Made by a program: the position numbers and the translations under genes. DNA of 64,000 nucleotides from an uncultured Pelagibacteraceae bacterium (GTDB taxonomy: Bacteria > Pseudomonadota > Alphaproteobacteria > Pelagibacterales > Pelagibacteraceae): positions 305,696 through 369,695 of the forward strand of contig CACNIF010000001.1 in assembly GCA_902620465.1 (NCBI GenBank), given 5' to 3'. The notes below the pieces were generated by a model. It made no database searches, had not been told where the DNA came from, and saw nothing but the letters and a program-made list of their open reading frames with translations. This document shows, in pieces, positions 43,209 through 55,163 of the stretch (positions within the stretch are counted from its first letter, which is position 1; each line of letters opens with the position of its first letter).

Positions 43209-45689
43209 ATGAAAATTTTTAAAAAATTAAATATTAAAAAAATTTTTAAGTCTTTAAAAACAGGTGTTTTAAGTACTAATATATTTTTTTTTTTATTTAC
43301 AGCCTTTTTTTCTACACTAGCTCTAGCCGCCGCTTTAACACTTACACATAAAGAAAATAGAATTCCAAATAGTGCACCCGGTTGTTTTAGCTCTAAATTA
43401 GAACAGATTAACCAAACAACATCGGTGCAAAGCTACTTTACAGAACTTAAACACGATAGAACCGAGGATCTAAGAGATATCGTGTGGAGTGATGACGGCA
43501 CAATGGTTTTTTCTATTAATGCTGACATGGATGCTAGTCCTTCTAGTGGTTATATGGGTGACCTTGATTTATCTATGAATAAAGTTGCTACTCCATTTGA
43601 ATTAAACACTGTAAAAACTGATACTACAGATAATATACCACATACTTGTGATGATATTGATGGTTTTGATGTTGATCATCCAGAATTTCTGGCACAAGGT
43701 TTGAGCTTTTTTTCTACTGCATATAGAAGTATTCATGTAGCAAAAGGTGGTAGGATTTTTTATATTTTGAATAGCACAGGTGATGTATATAGATATGATT
43801 TAAGTACACCTTTTGATTTTAAAACGGCAAAATACATACATCAAATTGATTTAAGCACCTCAACAAAAGTTACTGGTTTTTCGTTAAGCAGAGACGGTAC
43901 AAGAATGTATTCTGTGGATCAAGGCGAAGATGCTGACACACCTGTGGTGGCAACTTTTTCATTATCACCAGCATTTGATATCACATCTGCTACAGAAATT
44001 CATAGTGTAAATCTATTTACAATTGGAGTTGAAGATGTCGCTAATTTTCAAGCGGCTAGAGATATTGAGTTTAGTGATGATGGAAGTCAAATGTTTGTCT
44101 CTTTTTTTAATAAAAATCATACTAATAGCATTGAGCAATTTAGTTTAGGCAAACCTTTTGATGTTTCAACAGCTACTCATTTAGGAGGCCATGATTTTCT
44201 ATATCGTGTCTCCCCTGGAGGAGCATTACGAGATGCAGACGAAGCGAGGAGTTACCCAGCGGGTCATGGAATAATATGGGGTTTTTCTTTTTCAAGTGAT
44301 GGTATGAAATTATTTATTTCACAAGCAGATGCTGGACAAACGATAGATAATATTTATCAATTTGACCTTGATTGTCCTTATGGCATTGTTTCATGTGTAT
44401 CCAATGCAAGTGCATCTGTTAATGCTCAAATTGAATTAGCTAAACAAAATATAAGTATAAACGTTGATACTATTTTTAAAAGATTTGAGTGGATCAAAAG
44501 AAATAGAGATCAAGAAGACTTAACTAGTCACAATATAAATATAAACTACCCCAATCCTATATTAAAATCTCTAGCAAGTAAGTTAGAACCTTCATTAAAA
44601 AATAATTTAGTATCCCTTGTGAGTAATACTCAAAAAAATGACGAAAAGAAAAAATCTAAATGGTCGTCATGGAGTTTACTGGATTTATCAATAGGAGATT
44701 ATCAAGAAACACTCGTAGATAAAGCAAAAGGTATTAAAACGAAAGGTATAACATTTGGCTCAGATAGAAAAATTGGAGATAATAAGTTTTTTGGTTTGGC
44801 ATTGAGGTATGGAGATAGTGCATCGAATATTAGACGATCTAGTCAAAAAGTTGACCTCGAGTCTTTGACATTAAATATTTATGGAACTGTTCCAACAAAT
44901 AACAATCAGTATATTAATGCAGTTTTAGGCCTGAGTGCTTTACGTTTCGATAACAAGTACCTAGGAAAAATATCAGGTGAACGAAATGGAAGACAGGCAT
45001 TTGCATCAATTAATTACAGAACTAAAAAGACATATGGTAAGTTTAATATTACTCCTACAGGAAAACTTACTTATGGGGTAACAGAATTATCTGAATTTAC
45101 AGATTTTATTAGTAAAGCTAGCGATCGACCAGCTACAGATATTCGTTTTCATGATGATACATTTGTAAGTGGAGAATTTGCTGGTGGTGTTTTATTTGAA
45201 ATGGAAAAAATTGAGAGAGATAGGGTAACATTCCAACCCATGGGAGGAATTGAAATTATTTATGATCTGGCAGATGATAATGCCTACAAATATTCATATT
45301 TAGGTTCAACTGTTGTAAATGAAGAGACAATTAATAGCTATTCGAATAAAAAATTAAAAACTAATATTGGTTTAGAGTATATACTTGAAAATGGCTTCAC
45401 TATACTTTTTGATTATAAATACATAAAAAGTTTAGATAATTGTGAAAGTTGTTTACATTCAGCAGTATCTCAAAATTTTAATAACAAAACTTTTATTATT
45501 AAATTTAGTAAATCAAAAGAAGAAAATAATCAGTTTGCTCTCGATTTTGATCCATTATCAGACAATCTTACTAAATTAAGTTACTCAAAGGATATTGGTA
45601 ATTTGAATTATAATTTGAGTTCTAAAATGAATTTATTATCCAAAATTAAAGATTATGGAGTAAATTTTGAAATTTCTGGTACTTTTTAG
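43209..45689 (+). CDS. beta-propeller + autotransporter-like beta-barrel surface protein (paralogue 1)
   Basis: Propeller repeats (SLSRDGTRMYSVDQ, SSDGMKLFISQ), DLDCPYGIVSC linker, FEWIKRNRD, barrel ending in ISGTF. Confidence 0.7.
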   Translation: MKIFKKLNIKKIFKSLKTGVLSTNIFFFLFTAFFSTLALAAALTLTHKENRIPNSAPGCFSSKLEQINQTTSVQSYFTELKHDRTEDLRDIVWSDDGTMVFSINADMDASPSSGYMGDLDLSMNKVATPFELNTVKTDTTDNIPHTCDDIDGFDVDHPEFLAQGLSFFSTAYRSIHVAKGGRIFYILNSTGDVYRYDLSTPFDFKTAKYIHQIDLSTSTKVTGFSLSRDGTRMYSVDQGEDADTPVVATFSLSPAFDITSATEIHSVNLFTIGVEDVANFQAARDIEFSDDGSQMFVSFFNKNHTNSIEQFSLGKPFDVSTATHLGGHDFLYRVSPGGALRDADEARSYPAGHGIIWGFSFSSDGMKLFISQADAGQTIDNIYQFDLDCPYGIVSCVSNASASVNAQIELAKQNISINVDTIFKRFEWIKRNRDQEDLTSHNININYPNPILKSLASKLEPSLKNNLVSLVSNTQKNDEKKKSKWSSWSLLDLSIGDYQETLVDKAKGIKTKGITFGSDRKIGDNKFFGLALRYGDSASNIRRSSQKVDLESLTLNIYGTVPTNNNQYINAVLGLSALRFDNKYLGKISGERNGRQAFASINYRTKKTYGKFNITPTGKLTYGVTELSEFTDFISKASDRPATDIRFHDDTFVSGEFAGGVLFEMEKIERDRVTFQPMGGIEIIYDLADDNAYKYSYLGSTVVNEETINSYSNKKLKTNIGLEYILENGFTILFDYKYIKSLDNCESCLHSAVSQNFNNKTFIIKFSKSKEENNQFALDFDPLSDNLTKLSYSKDIGNLNYNLSSKMNLLSKIKDYGVNFEISGTF

Positions 45690-45727
45690 TATTTACAAAT
45701 TTTAATTTTTTTTTTTATAAAGTAATA

Positions 45728-47917
45728 ATGAAAAAGCTTTTAGTAAAAATTTTTGTTATCTTGTTTTTATTATCATCAAATTTATTTGCTGAGGTTAAAC
45801 CTACTTTGTTAAGAACAGTTAGTTTGACTAATATTGTAAAATCTCCATCAGATGTGAGATTTAATCCTGCAGGAACTAGAATTTTTTTTTCTGATTATCA
45901 TTCTGGAGCAAATGTTTTATTACAATTCGATGTTGATACCCCTTTTAATATTTCTACAATCGATTTTAATAGTAAAGTTGAATTAGCTACTAATGGAGGT
46001 GTTGACAACATACAACAACCACAAGGTTTTGAGTTTAATAGTGATGGAACAAAAGTTTTTGCTATTAATGATGGAGGTGGATTTAACGCCCATTTGCTTT
46101 CAACTCCCTATGATTTTTCAAATGCCACCATGGTTGCTGATGATGGTTTTCATTTTAAAACAGATCCGGATCCAGATATAAATAACAACAGAGCTGTTAA
46201 ATTTAATAATGATGGAACAAAAATGTTTCTAATTGATGCTCACACTGTTACTGGTGGTAAAAGAATAATTGAATTTAATTTATCTACTCCTTATGACACG
46301 AGCACAGTTACCGAAGGAAATAGTTTTGCAATTAGTGGTACAGTTGCAGCAGCAGTACTTCAAGATTTTTCATTTGATGATGATGGTACAAGAATGTATG
46401 TAATTGAAAGTCGTATAAATCCAATTGCGACATTCATCTATGTTTATAAACTATCAACAGGCTTTGATATAACTTCAGCAACGTTTGTAGGAAAAGTCCA
46501 GCAAGTATTCGAGAGTTTAGGAAGTGATGGAACTAATGGAACTCCTCTAGGTATGGGTTTCTCCGAAGATGGAATGAAACTTTACCAAGTTACTTACCAA
46601 GATAAGGCAATTGGTACCCGTGATAGAGTACACGAATACGATTTAATTTGTCCTTATGGGATTGTAATTTGTGAAACGGATGCTGTTACAGCAATAGGGG
46701 CTCAAGTAGAAATTGCTAAAAATGTAATTTATCAAAATTCTTCAACAATTTTTAAAAGATTTGATTGGTTACGAAGAAATGATGAAAGAACTAATTTAAC
46801 CAATCATGAAATTAAACTGAATATTCATAATCCAATTTTAGCAGCATTAAAAACAAACTTAGAAAATTCATTAAATAATATTGAATATACTCAAGTATCA
46901 TTAAAAAAAGAAAATTCTAAAATCAATAAAAAGAATTGGTCTTATTGGTCTCATGGAGATATTTCATTTGGAAGAGTAGGTGATACAGCATCCTCTAAAC
47001 CTAAGGAAGTTAAGACTAAAGGTATTATGTTTGGTGCAGATAAATTAGTGGATAAAAAGATTTTTGGTTATGCATTCCGATACGGTAATGAAGAAGTTGA
47101 TATAGATGATGGGTCAAGCGATGAATTAGATGCACAAACATTTTCTTTAAATATTTACAGTAGTGTGCCTCTAAAAAATCGGTCTAATCTTAATTTATTA
47201 TTTGGTGCTAGTTATTTAATGATAGACCAATTAGGTAAAGATCAAGTTACCGGTCAAAGAAATGGAAAACAAATTTATACATCAATGAGCTATGAAAACG
47301 AAAATGAGTATACCAAATATGAATTAATACCATTTGCTAAGCTTGAAATGGGTATTACTCAATTTTCAGATTATACTGATTTTGGTGTTGTCTCTAATAG
47401 CGTTGAAAGTCACGAGAGACTTACATTTAAAACAGGAAATATCTCTGCAGGTTTGAAATTTGATGATATTTTATATTTAAATGAAGACACTATAAGTCGA
47501 AATGGATTTATTGAATATATTTATGATTTAACACCCAACATTGATCATTATGTTAAAAATCATCTTGATAATACTACTCTTAAAAAAACTATAAATACTC
47601 ATTCATTACACAATGTAAAAGGGAATATAGGTTTTGAATATATGTATTCAGATGGTCGTACAATTGCAATTAATTATGAAAGATTTCAAAGTCTAGACAA
47701 AAGTGGTCATAAAGACAGTTTGTTAATTAAGTTTGGTGGCGTGAAAAAACATAATGCAAATTTAGATTTAATTTATGATCCAATAAACGATAATAATACG
47801 AAAGTCAGCTATCTAAAACAAATGGGTAATTTTAATTTAAAACTAAAATCTAATTATAGTTTATTTAGTAAAATTCCTGATTATGGTGCAAATATAGAAA
47901 TTTCTGGTACTTTTTAG
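45728..47917 (+). CDS. beta-propeller + autotransporter-like beta-barrel surface protein (paralogue 2)
   Basis: DLICPYGIVIC, FDWLRRNDERTNLTNHEI, C-terminal YGANIEISGTF match paralogue 1. Confidence 0.7.
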   Translation: MKKLLVKIFVILFLLSSNLFAEVKPTLLRTVSLTNIVKSPSDVRFNPAGTRIFFSDYHSGANVLLQFDVDTPFNISTIDFNSKVELATNGGVDNIQQPQGFEFNSDGTKVFAINDGGGFNAHLLSTPYDFSNATMVADDGFHFKTDPDPDINNNRAVKFNNDGTKMFLIDAHTVTGGKRIIEFNLSTPYDTSTVTEGNSFAISGTVAAAVLQDFSFDDDGTRMYVIESRINPIATFIYVYKLSTGFDITSATFVGKVQQVFESLGSDGTNGTPLGMGFSEDGMKLYQVTYQDKAIGTRDRVHEYDLICPYGIVICETDAVTAIGAQVEIAKNVIYQNSSTIFKRFDWLRRNDERTNLTNHEIKLNIHNPILAALKTNLENSLNNIEYTQVSLKKENSKINKKNWSYWSHGDISFGRVGDTASSKPKEVKTKGIMFGADKLVDKKIFGYAFRYGNEEVDIDDGSSDELDAQTFSLNIYSSVPLKNRSNLNLLFGASYLMIDQLGKDQVTGQRNGKQIYTSMSYENENEYTKYELIPFAKLEMGITQFSDYTDFGVVSNSVESHERLTFKTGNISAGLKFDDILYLNEDTISRNGFIEYIYDLTPNIDHYVKNHLDNTTLKKTINTHSLHNVKGNIGFEYMYSDGRTIAINYERFQSLDKSGHKDSLLIKFGGVKKHNANLDLIYDPINDNNTKVSYLKQMGNFNLKLKSNYSLFSKIPDYGANIEISGTF

Positions 47918-47928
47918 TTTAAAAGAAA

Positions 47929-50172
47929 ATGATTAAAAAACTAATTTGGATTTTATTAATAATTTTTCCAATTTCTAATTCCTTTGGGGCCATGTATACC
48001 CTGTTACAAACTACAGACGTGAGTAGTAGTGGTGTTGTTCCAGGTGGTATTCATTTTAATCCTGATGGAACAAAAATGTTCATTGTATCTCAATCTAAAG
48101 ACGGTGATTTTTCGCTAGTGGATGAGTATGATTTAACCACACCATTCGATATCTCTACTCAAAGTTATGCAGGTGATAGTGAGAGATGTAATTTAGATAA
48201 TAGTAGTGGTGGCGACAGCTTTGGCCCCAATATGAATACTACTTTTGGTTTGGAATTCTCCAATGATGGAATGAAATTGTTTGTAGGTACTGGTGGTATA
48301 GCTAATGAAGTAAAAAGAGATAGAGTATTTAGGTTTGATTTGACTTCACCTTATGATGTTTCAACATGTTCATTTGCAAACCAAACTCCAGGTCTTGACA
48401 CTGATGCCTTACAGGATGGGAGTAATGCAGGTGACAGGGAAAAATTTGATAATGGAAACACACATGCTTTACAGAGATTCCGACTTCAAGGTATTGAAAT
48501 CAGCAATGATGGAAAAAAATTATTTGTAATTATGCATGGTCATAATACAGGTGGAACTGTACGTAATACCAGGCTACTAGAATACTCACTCACAACACCA
48601 TTTGATTTAAGTAGTCTGTCGCTTATTTCAAACGCAGGAATAGAATTAGAAGATGAAGTAATGAACCCAAAAGACATGAGATTTAGTCCAGATGGAAAAA
48701 GACTTTGGTTGGTGGATCATCAAACTTCTCAAAGAAATGTTACTCAAATTTCTCTTGACGTTGCATTTTCTACATCTACATTTACAATTGATGGTTCTGT
48801 TACACTAGATCAAGAACAGCCTGCTGGAATTGCATTTAGCACAAATGGTTTAAAGATGTATGTTGGTGGGGATACAACTCAAATTGTTGAGGAATATAAT
48901 CTCGTCTGTCCTTTCAATCTTTTTGCAGGCAAATGTCCTCCAATTACAGATAACAGTGATCGAACTGGAATGGCATTAGCTCAAATAGAAATTGCCAAAA
49001 GAACTATTGATCATTCAACAGATAGTGCACTTAATCGATTAAAATGGATTAGAAGAAATAAAGATAAACAAAATTTAACTAATTTAAATATTGATATTAA
49101 TTTTACTAATCAAAGATTAGCTTCTTTAACCGAGATTGTTAAAAATGTTGCTGCTAAAAAAAAAGCAAAAGTCAAAGAAGAAGACGTATTTTATTGGAGT
49201 GAAGGAAGTATTGCAGTTGGAAGAATAGGAGATACAAGTATTTCATCTACTAAGAGAATTGATACGGATGCAGTCACTTTTGGTGCAGATAAATTTACTG
49301 ATGAAAATGGAATTAAAGGATTAGCATTTAGAGTTGGTAGAAATAATGTTGATATTGGAAATTCTGGAAGCAATTTGGACACTGATACATTTAACATTAC
49401 CTATTATTCCACAACCCCAATAGAAGATGATACTAAATTTCTTGATACCTTTATTGGGGTCGGAGGATTGAGGTCTGATTTATTAACTGTTCTAGATGGT
49501 AAAAATTTAACTGCTAATCGAAAAGGTAAACAAATATATGGAACAATAAGAATAAAAGATGAAATAAAAAAAGATAATTTGACTTTTATTCCTTCTGGAA
49601 GATTTGATATTGGTCACACTATTTTAGGATCTTATAACGAATCTGGTAATGGTGGTATTGATGTAGAAAATCAACACATTCGAACGAAAAAAATTAGAGC
49701 AGGTTTTGCTGCAGTCGAAGATGTCTTAAATGAAAAATATACAATAAAAAGACACGGAAAAATTGAATACATAATGGATTTGGATCAATCCTCAAAGTTT
49801 AAATATACATATACAGGTGACAGCAGTGTAACTTTTGATGATAGTTTATCTTCTGGAGCCTTGCACAGTATTAATGGTGAGATTGGGATTGATATCGTGC
49901 TTCAGGATAATTTTAGTGTTTTTTTAATATATGAAAGAAATCAAGCGCTTGGATCAGGACATACTGATAAAATTCATTTAGCTATTGGATATTTACCCAA
50001 TAAAGAAACAAATTATGCTTTTAATATTAAAGGATCTGATGATCTAAGATCAGAATATATCTTAAGCAAAACCATTAATGATTTTGAATTAGATTTTAAG
50101 ATAATAAATGAAGATCCTTTTAATATAAGTGATATTAAGCAAGCTTTTTTTAATTTAAGAAAAGTTTTTTAA
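47929..50172 (+). CDS. beta-propeller + autotransporter-like beta-barrel surface protein (paralogue 3)
   Basis: FNPDGTKMFIVSQ repeats, NLVCPFNLFAGKC, LKWIRRNKDKQNLTNLNI, C-terminal barrel ending in F. Confidence 0.7.
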   Translation: MIKKLIWILLIIFPISNSFGAMYTLLQTTDVSSSGVVPGGIHFNPDGTKMFIVSQSKDGDFSLVDEYDLTTPFDISTQSYAGDSERCNLDNSSGGDSFGPNMNTTFGLEFSNDGMKLFVGTGGIANEVKRDRVFRFDLTSPYDVSTCSFANQTPGLDTDALQDGSNAGDREKFDNGNTHALQRFRLQGIEISNDGKKLFVIMHGHNTGGTVRNTRLLEYSLTTPFDLSSLSLISNAGIELEDEVMNPKDMRFSPDGKRLWLVDHQTSQRNVTQISLDVAFSTSTFTIDGSVTLDQEQPAGIAFSTNGLKMYVGGDTTQIVEEYNLVCPFNLFAGKCPPITDNSDRTGMALAQIEIAKRTIDHSTDSALNRLKWIRRNKDKQNLTNLNIDINFTNQRLASLTEIVKNVAAKKKAKVKEEDVFYWSEGSIAVGRIGDTSISSTKRIDTDAVTFGADKFTDENGIKGLAFRVGRNNVDIGNSGSNLDTDTFNITYYSTTPIEDDTKFLDTFIGVGGLRSDLLTVLDGKNLTANRKGKQIYGTIRIKDEIKKDNLTFIPSGRFDIGHTILGSYNESGNGGIDVENQHIRTKKIRAGFAAVEDVLNEKYTIKRHGKIEYIMDLDQSSKFKYTYTGDSSVTFDDSLSSGALHSINGEIGIDIVLQDNFSVFLIYERNQALGSGHTDKIHLAIGYLPNKETNYAFNIKGSDDLRSEYILSKTINDFELDFKIINEDPFNISDIKQAFFNLRKVF

Positions 50173-50173
50173 A

Positions 50174-53100
50174 CTAGATATTTTGTAAAGCTGTGACTTC
50201 TAATTTTTTAGTTTTTAGTGACTTTATCGCTTCTAAACAAGCATAAGCTGTTGACATATTTGTGCAATAAGGAACTTTATTTTTTAAGGTTGCTCTTCTT
50301 AAAGCTATAGCATCACTAACTCGATGTTCACTATTACCGCCACCAGTATTAATTACTAGAGCAATTTTTTTAGCATCTAAAACATCAACAATGTGAGGAG
50401 TACCTGAACTAACTTTATTAATCTTCTTACATTTCATACCAAATTTTCTAATATATTCAGCAGTCCCTTTAGTAGCACACAATTTAAATTTAAGTTTGAT
50501 CAATTGTTTTGCTAAAATAATCCCTTCATCTTTGTGTGCATCTTTTAATGAAATAAAAGCAAGGCCATCTTTTGGTAAAGAATTAGCAGATGCAATTTGA
50601 CTCTTGGCAAAAGCCATACCAAAATTTTTATCAAAACCCATCACTTCACCAGTTGATTTCATCTCTGGACCTAAAAGTAAGTCACTATTTGGAAATTTAT
50701 TAAATGGAAAAACTGCTTCTTTAACAGCATACATTCCTTTAGATTTATCTTTTAAATTAAATTTAGATAATTTTTCACCAGCCATAATTCTTGAGGCAAT
50801 TTTAGCAAGAGGTAAACCTTTTGCTTTTGATACGAAAGGCACAGTTCTACTTGCTCTTGGATTTACTTCAATTACGTAAATCTGATCTTTTTTAATTGCA
50901 AATTGAATATTCATGAACCCTTTAACCTTAAGAGCTAAAGCTAATTTTCTTGTTTGATTTTCTATTTCTTTAATCAAATAAGGTTTAATTGAAACAGGGG
51001 GTAGACTACACGCTGAGTCTCCAGAGTGAATTCCAGCTTCTTCAATGTGTTGCATGATACCTGCAACAAATACATCTTTACCATCAGACAATGCATCCAC
51101 ATCAACTTCCATTGCTTGATTAATAAATTTATCAATCAATATTGGATTGTCTTCTGCAGCCTTAAAGGCTTCTTCAACGAACTTTTTTAAATCATTTTTC
51201 TCATATACAATTTCCATTGCTCGTCCGCCTAAAACGTAAGAGGGTCTTACAATTAGGGGTAAACCAATTTTTTCAGCAATTTTTATTGCTTGTTTATAAG
51301 TTTTAGCAATTCCACTTTCAGCCTGTTTTAATTTTAATTTATTTAAAAGATTTCTAAATCGATCTCTATCTTCTGCAAGATCAATCGAAGTATATTGGGT
51401 GCCTAATATTGGAAGTTTATTTTGATATAAAAATTCAGCTAACTTTATAGGAGTTTGGCCACCAAATTGTGCTATCACTCCAATTAAGTTTCCTTTCTCT
51501 TGTTCTTTCTTAATGATGTTGAAAACGTACTCTTCTTTAAGCGGTTCAAAATATAATCGATCACTTGTGTCATAATCTGTTGATACAGTTTCTGGATTAC
51601 AATTGACCATAATCGTTTCAAAACCTGCATCTTTTAAGGCGAAACTTGCTTGGCAACAACAATAATCAAATTCAATTCCTTGACCAATCCTGTTAGGACC
51701 CCCTCCTAAGATAATGATTTTTTTCTTTTGAGTTGGCTCTGCTTCACACTCAGAGTTGAGTGAAAAATTTCTTTGATAACTTGAGTACATATAAGGTGTA
51801 AAAGATTTAAATTCTGCAGCACAAGTGTCCACTTTTTTATAAACAGGTAATACTTTTAAAGCCATTCTTCTTTTTCTTACAACACTCTCAGGAATTTTAG
51901 TTAACTCAGATATTTTTTTGTCTGAAAAACCAATAGATTTAATACGATTGAATTCAACAAAATCTCTTGGAACACCTTTGTTTTTAAGTTTATTTTCATT
52001 ATCAACTATCTCTTTAATTTGTTCTAAAAACCACGGGTCGATCTTTGATAAATTATGAATTCTTTTTATATTGATCTTTTTTCTAAAAGCTTCTGCGACA
52101 AGTAAAAGTTTATTAGGGATATTTTCTTTAAGTTTTTTCTCTATTTTTTTTCTATTAATATTAAAAACTCTATCTAAGCCTGAATACCCTGTTTCAAGAG
52201 AAACCAATGCTTTTTGTAAAGACTCTTTAAAATTTCGACCTATCGCCATCGCCTCCCCAACTGATTTCATTGATGTACCTAATGTTGCAGGTGAAGTCGA
52301 AAATTTTTCAAAGGTAAATCTTGGAATTTTTGTAACGACATAATCAATAGTTGGTTCAAAAGATGCAGGGGTGACTTTTGTTATCTCATTTTTTAATTCA
52401 TCTAATGTGTAACCGACAGCAAGTTTCGCTGCAATTTTTGCAATAGGAAAACCTGTTGCTTTCGATGCTAAAGCAGATGATCTTGATACTCTTGGGTTCA
52501 TCTCAATAATGACCATTCGTCCATTTTTTGGATTTATGGCAAACTGAACATTAGACCCTCCTGTTTCAACTCCAATTTTTCTAAGGCATGCAATAGATGC
52601 GTTTCTCATTACTTGATATTCTTTATCAGTAAGTGTCAACGCTGGTGCAATTGTAACAGAGTCACCCGTGTGAATTCCCATTGGGTCAATGTTTTCTATT
52701 GAACAAATAATTATACAATTATCTTTCTTATCTCTTACAACTTCCATTTCAAATTCCTTCCAACCCTCCAAACATTCTTCAACTAGAACTTGGTTTACTG
52801 GGGACTCGTGTAATCCATATTTAATTATTTTATAAAAGTCTTTTTTGGTTTTAGCAATTCCACCTCCAAGACCACCGAGTGTAAATGCGGGTCTAATAAT
52901 TGCAGGTAGACCAATTTGTTTTAAAACTTTTGAGGCTTGATTGAATTTATTTACAACTTTTGATTTCGGTAAATCTATACCAATATCCATCATGTTCTTT
53001 CTAAATTTTTTCCTATCTTCAGCATTAGAAATTGCTTTTGAATTGGCCCCAATTAGTTCTATTTTGTATTTTTTAAGAACTCCCTTTTTTTCTGCTTCCA

Positions 53101-53398
53101 TTGCCAAGTTTAATGCAGTCTGACCACCCATGGTTGGTAAAATTGCATCGGGTTTTTCTTTTTTTAAAATTTTTTCAAGTATTTCTAGAGTAATTGGTTC
53201 TATATAAGTTTTATCTGCAACATCTGGGTCAGTCATTATTGTTGCTGGATTTGAATTAACTAAAACTACCTTATAACCTTCATCCTTTAGTGCTTTGCAT
53301 GCTTGAGTGCCCGAGTAATCAAATTCACAAGCTTGACCAATAATTATTGGGCCAGCTCCAACGACTAAAATTTTTTTAATATCTTTTCTTTTTGGCAT
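50174..53398 (-). CDS. carB: carbamoyl-phosphate synthase large subunit
   Basis: [25 protein letters not shown]; two ATP-grasp halves; MGS domain. Confidence 0.97.
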   Translation of the reverse strand: MPKRKDIKKILVVGAGPIIIGQACEFDYSGTQACKALKDEGYKVVLVNSNPATIMTDPDVADKTYIEPITLEILEKILKKEKPDAILPTMGGQTALNLAMEAEKKGVLKKYKIELIGANSKAISNAEDRKKFRKNMMDIGIDLPKSKVVNKFNQASKVLKQIGLPAIIRPAFTLGGLGGGIAKTKKDFYKIIKYGLHESPVNQVLVEECLEGWKEFEMEVVRDKKDNCIIICSIENIDPMGIHTGDSVTIAPALTLTDKEYQVMRNASIACLRKIGVETGGSNVQFAINPKNGRMVIIEMNPRVSRSSALASKATGFPIAKIAAKLAVGYTLDELKNEITKVTPASFEPTIDYVVTKIPRFTFEKFSTSPATLGTSMKSVGEAMAIGRNFKESLQKALVSLETGYSGLDRVFNINRKKIEKKLKENIPNKLLLVAEAFRKKINIKRIHNLSKIDPWFLEQIKEIVDNENKLKNKGVPRDFVEFNRIKSIGFSDKKISELTKIPESVVRKRRMALKVLPVYKKVDTCAAEFKSFTPYMYSSYQRNFSLNSECEAEPTQKKKIIILGGGPNRIGQGIEFDYCCCQASFALKDAGFETIMVNCNPETVSTDYDTSDRLYFEPLKEEYVFNIIKKEQEKGNLIGVIAQFGGQTPIKLAEFLYQNKLPILGTQYTSIDLAEDRDRFRNLLNKLKLKQAESGIAKTYKQAIKIAEKIGLPLIVRPSYVLGGRAMEIVYEKNDLKKFVEEAFKAAEDNPILIDKFINQAMEVDVDALSDGKDVFVAGIMQHIEEAGIHSGDSACSLPPVSIKPYLIKEIENQTRKLALALKVKGFMNIQFAIKKDQIYVIEVNPRASRTVPFVSKAKGLPLAKIASRIMAGEKLSKFNLKDKSKGMYAVKEAVFPFNKFPNSDLLLGPEMKSTGEVMGFDKNFGMAFAKSQIASANSLPKDGLAFISLKDAHKDEGIILAKQLIKLKFKLCATKGTAEYIRKFGMKCKKINKVSSGTPHIVDVLDAKKIALVINTGGGNSEHRVSDAIALRRATLKNKVPYCTNMSTAYACLEAIKSLKTKKLEVTALQNI

Positions 53399-54572
53399 TT
53401 TTTTTAATGTTGTTTATAAATTCTTGAAAAAGGTAAACACTATCCTGTGGTCCTGGATTTGACTCTGGATGATATTGAACAGAAAACACAGGTTTATTTT
53501 TTAATCGAATTCCCTCTATTCCTCCATCAAACAAAGATTTATGAGTAATTTCTAGATTTCTTGGTAAACCTTCTTTAACAATTTCAAAACCGTGGTTTTG
53601 ACTGGTAATTTCAACACTATCATTAATAAAGTTTTTTACTGGATGATTGGCTCCACGATGTCCAAGCTTCATTTTTTTAGTTTTTGCTCCTAAGGCTAAA
53701 CCAAGTAATTGGTGACCAAGACAAATTCCAAATATTGGAAAATTTTTTTTAATTAGATTTTTTATTATTCCAATAGCATATTTTCCAGTTGCAGCAGGAT
53801 CTCCAGGACCATTTGACAGAAATATTCCATCAGGTTTTAGTGATGAAATTTTTTCATAACTAGTGTTACATGGAACCACTGTAACTTTACATTTAAAGTC
53901 AGAAAAATATCTTAAAATGTTCTTTTTAATTCCATAGTCTATAGCAACGACATGAAAAGATTTTTGTTTATTTTTTTGATATCCAGTTTGCTTTTTCCAA
54001 GTTTTAAAACCGTTCCAAAGATAATTTTTTTTTGTAGTAACTTCTTTTGCAAGATCTAAATTTTTTAATCCACTCCATTTTGTAGTTACATTGATGATTT
54101 TATTTATATTAAATTTGCCTGTTTTTGAGACTGATATTGTGCCTTTTGGTGCTCCTTTATCTCTAATAAAATTGGTCAAATTTCTTGTATCTAATCCAGT
54201 GATGCCGACGATTTTATTTTTTTTTAACCAAGCATCGAGGTGTAAAAATGATCTATAATTTGATGGTGAGGTTATTTCTGAATTAAATATAACTCCTTTT
54301 GTCCAAATTTTATCAGACTCATGATCTTCACTATTGGTACCCACATTACCAATGTGAGGAAAAGTAAAATTGATTATTTGCCCAGCATAAGATGGGTCAG
54401 AAATTATTTCCTGATACCCTGTAAGAGAAGTGTTGAAGCAAACTTCTCCAGTTGCTGTTCCTTGGTAGCCAATACCAATGCCTTTAAAAACTTTTCTATT
54501 TTCAAGAACTAAAATACCTGTTTGTTTATCTGAGATTTTTTTTGAGTTAGTTTTTTTTGCTTTTTTGATCAA
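53376..54572 (-). CDS. carA: carbamoyl-phosphate synthase small subunit
   Basis: [32 protein letters not shown] glutaminase motif; overlaps carB start. Confidence 0.97.
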   Translation of the reverse strand: MIKKAKKTNSKKISDKQTGILVLENRKVFKGIGIGYQGTATGEVCFNTSLTGYQEIISDPSYAGQIINFTFPHIGNVGTNSEDHESDKIWTKGVIFNSEITSPSNYRSFLHLDAWLKKNKIVGITGLDTRNLTNFIRDKGAPKGTISVSKTGKFNINKIINVTTKWSGLKNLDLAKEVTTKKNYLWNGFKTWKKQTGYQKNKQKSFHVVAIDYGIKKNILRYFSDFKCKVTVVPCNTSYEKISSLKPDGIFLSNGPGDPAATGKYAIGIIKNLIKKNFPIFGICLGHQLLGLALGAKTKKMKLGHRGANHPVKNFINDSVEITSQNHGFEIVKEGLPRNLEITHKSLFDGGIEGIRLKNKPVFSVQYHPESNPGPQDSVYLFQEFINNIKKNAKKKRY

Positions 54573-54698
54573 TTACAACTCATAAGTTAAAGGTTAATAC
54601 AATAATTGGATTATTATCGCAACAGAGATGTATTATAAAATTGAAAAAAAACAATTTTTCTTTTGAGAATTTTTTGCTTTAAAGTAGATTAAAAAATT

Positions 54699-55163
54699 AT
54701 GTCTTTAAAACAAACAATTGAAACTGAATACAAAAACGCTTTAAAATCTAAAGATAAAACAAAAATATCAACTTATAGGTTAATTTTATCATCAATCAAA
54801 GATTTAGATATTGAAAATAGATCAGGTCCCAACAAGAAAGAGACAGACGATGAAGATATTAAAAAGCTATTTAAAAAAATGGTTAAGCAAAGAAGCGAAT
54901 CAATTGAAATCTACAAAAAAAATAATCGAACTGATTTACTTGAGGTTGAGCAAAATGAGTATGACATTATATCAAGTTTTTTACCTAAGGTTTTAGGTGA
55001 TGAAGAAACAAAAAAAATATGTGAGGAGATTATAACAAAATTAGGCGCTTCTTCACTAAAAGATATGGGCAAAGTTATGGGTGAACTAAAAAAAGAATAT
55101 TCCGATAAAATTGATTTTGCTAAAGCGGGATCTCTTATTAAAGAACTCTTGAATAATTCATGA
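54699..55163 (+). CDS. GatB/YqeY domain protein
   Basis: YRLILSSIKDLDIENR; DEEDIKKLFKKMVKQRSESIEIYKK; MGKVMGELKKEY; upstream of dnaG. Confidence 0.88.
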   Translation: MSLKQTIETEYKNALKSKDKTKISTYRLILSSIKDLDIENRSGPNKKETDDEDIKKLFKKMVKQRSESIEIYKKNNRTDLLEVEQNEYDIISSFLPKVLGDEETKKICEEIITKLGASSLKDMGKVMGELKKEYSDKIDFAKAGSLIKELLNNS

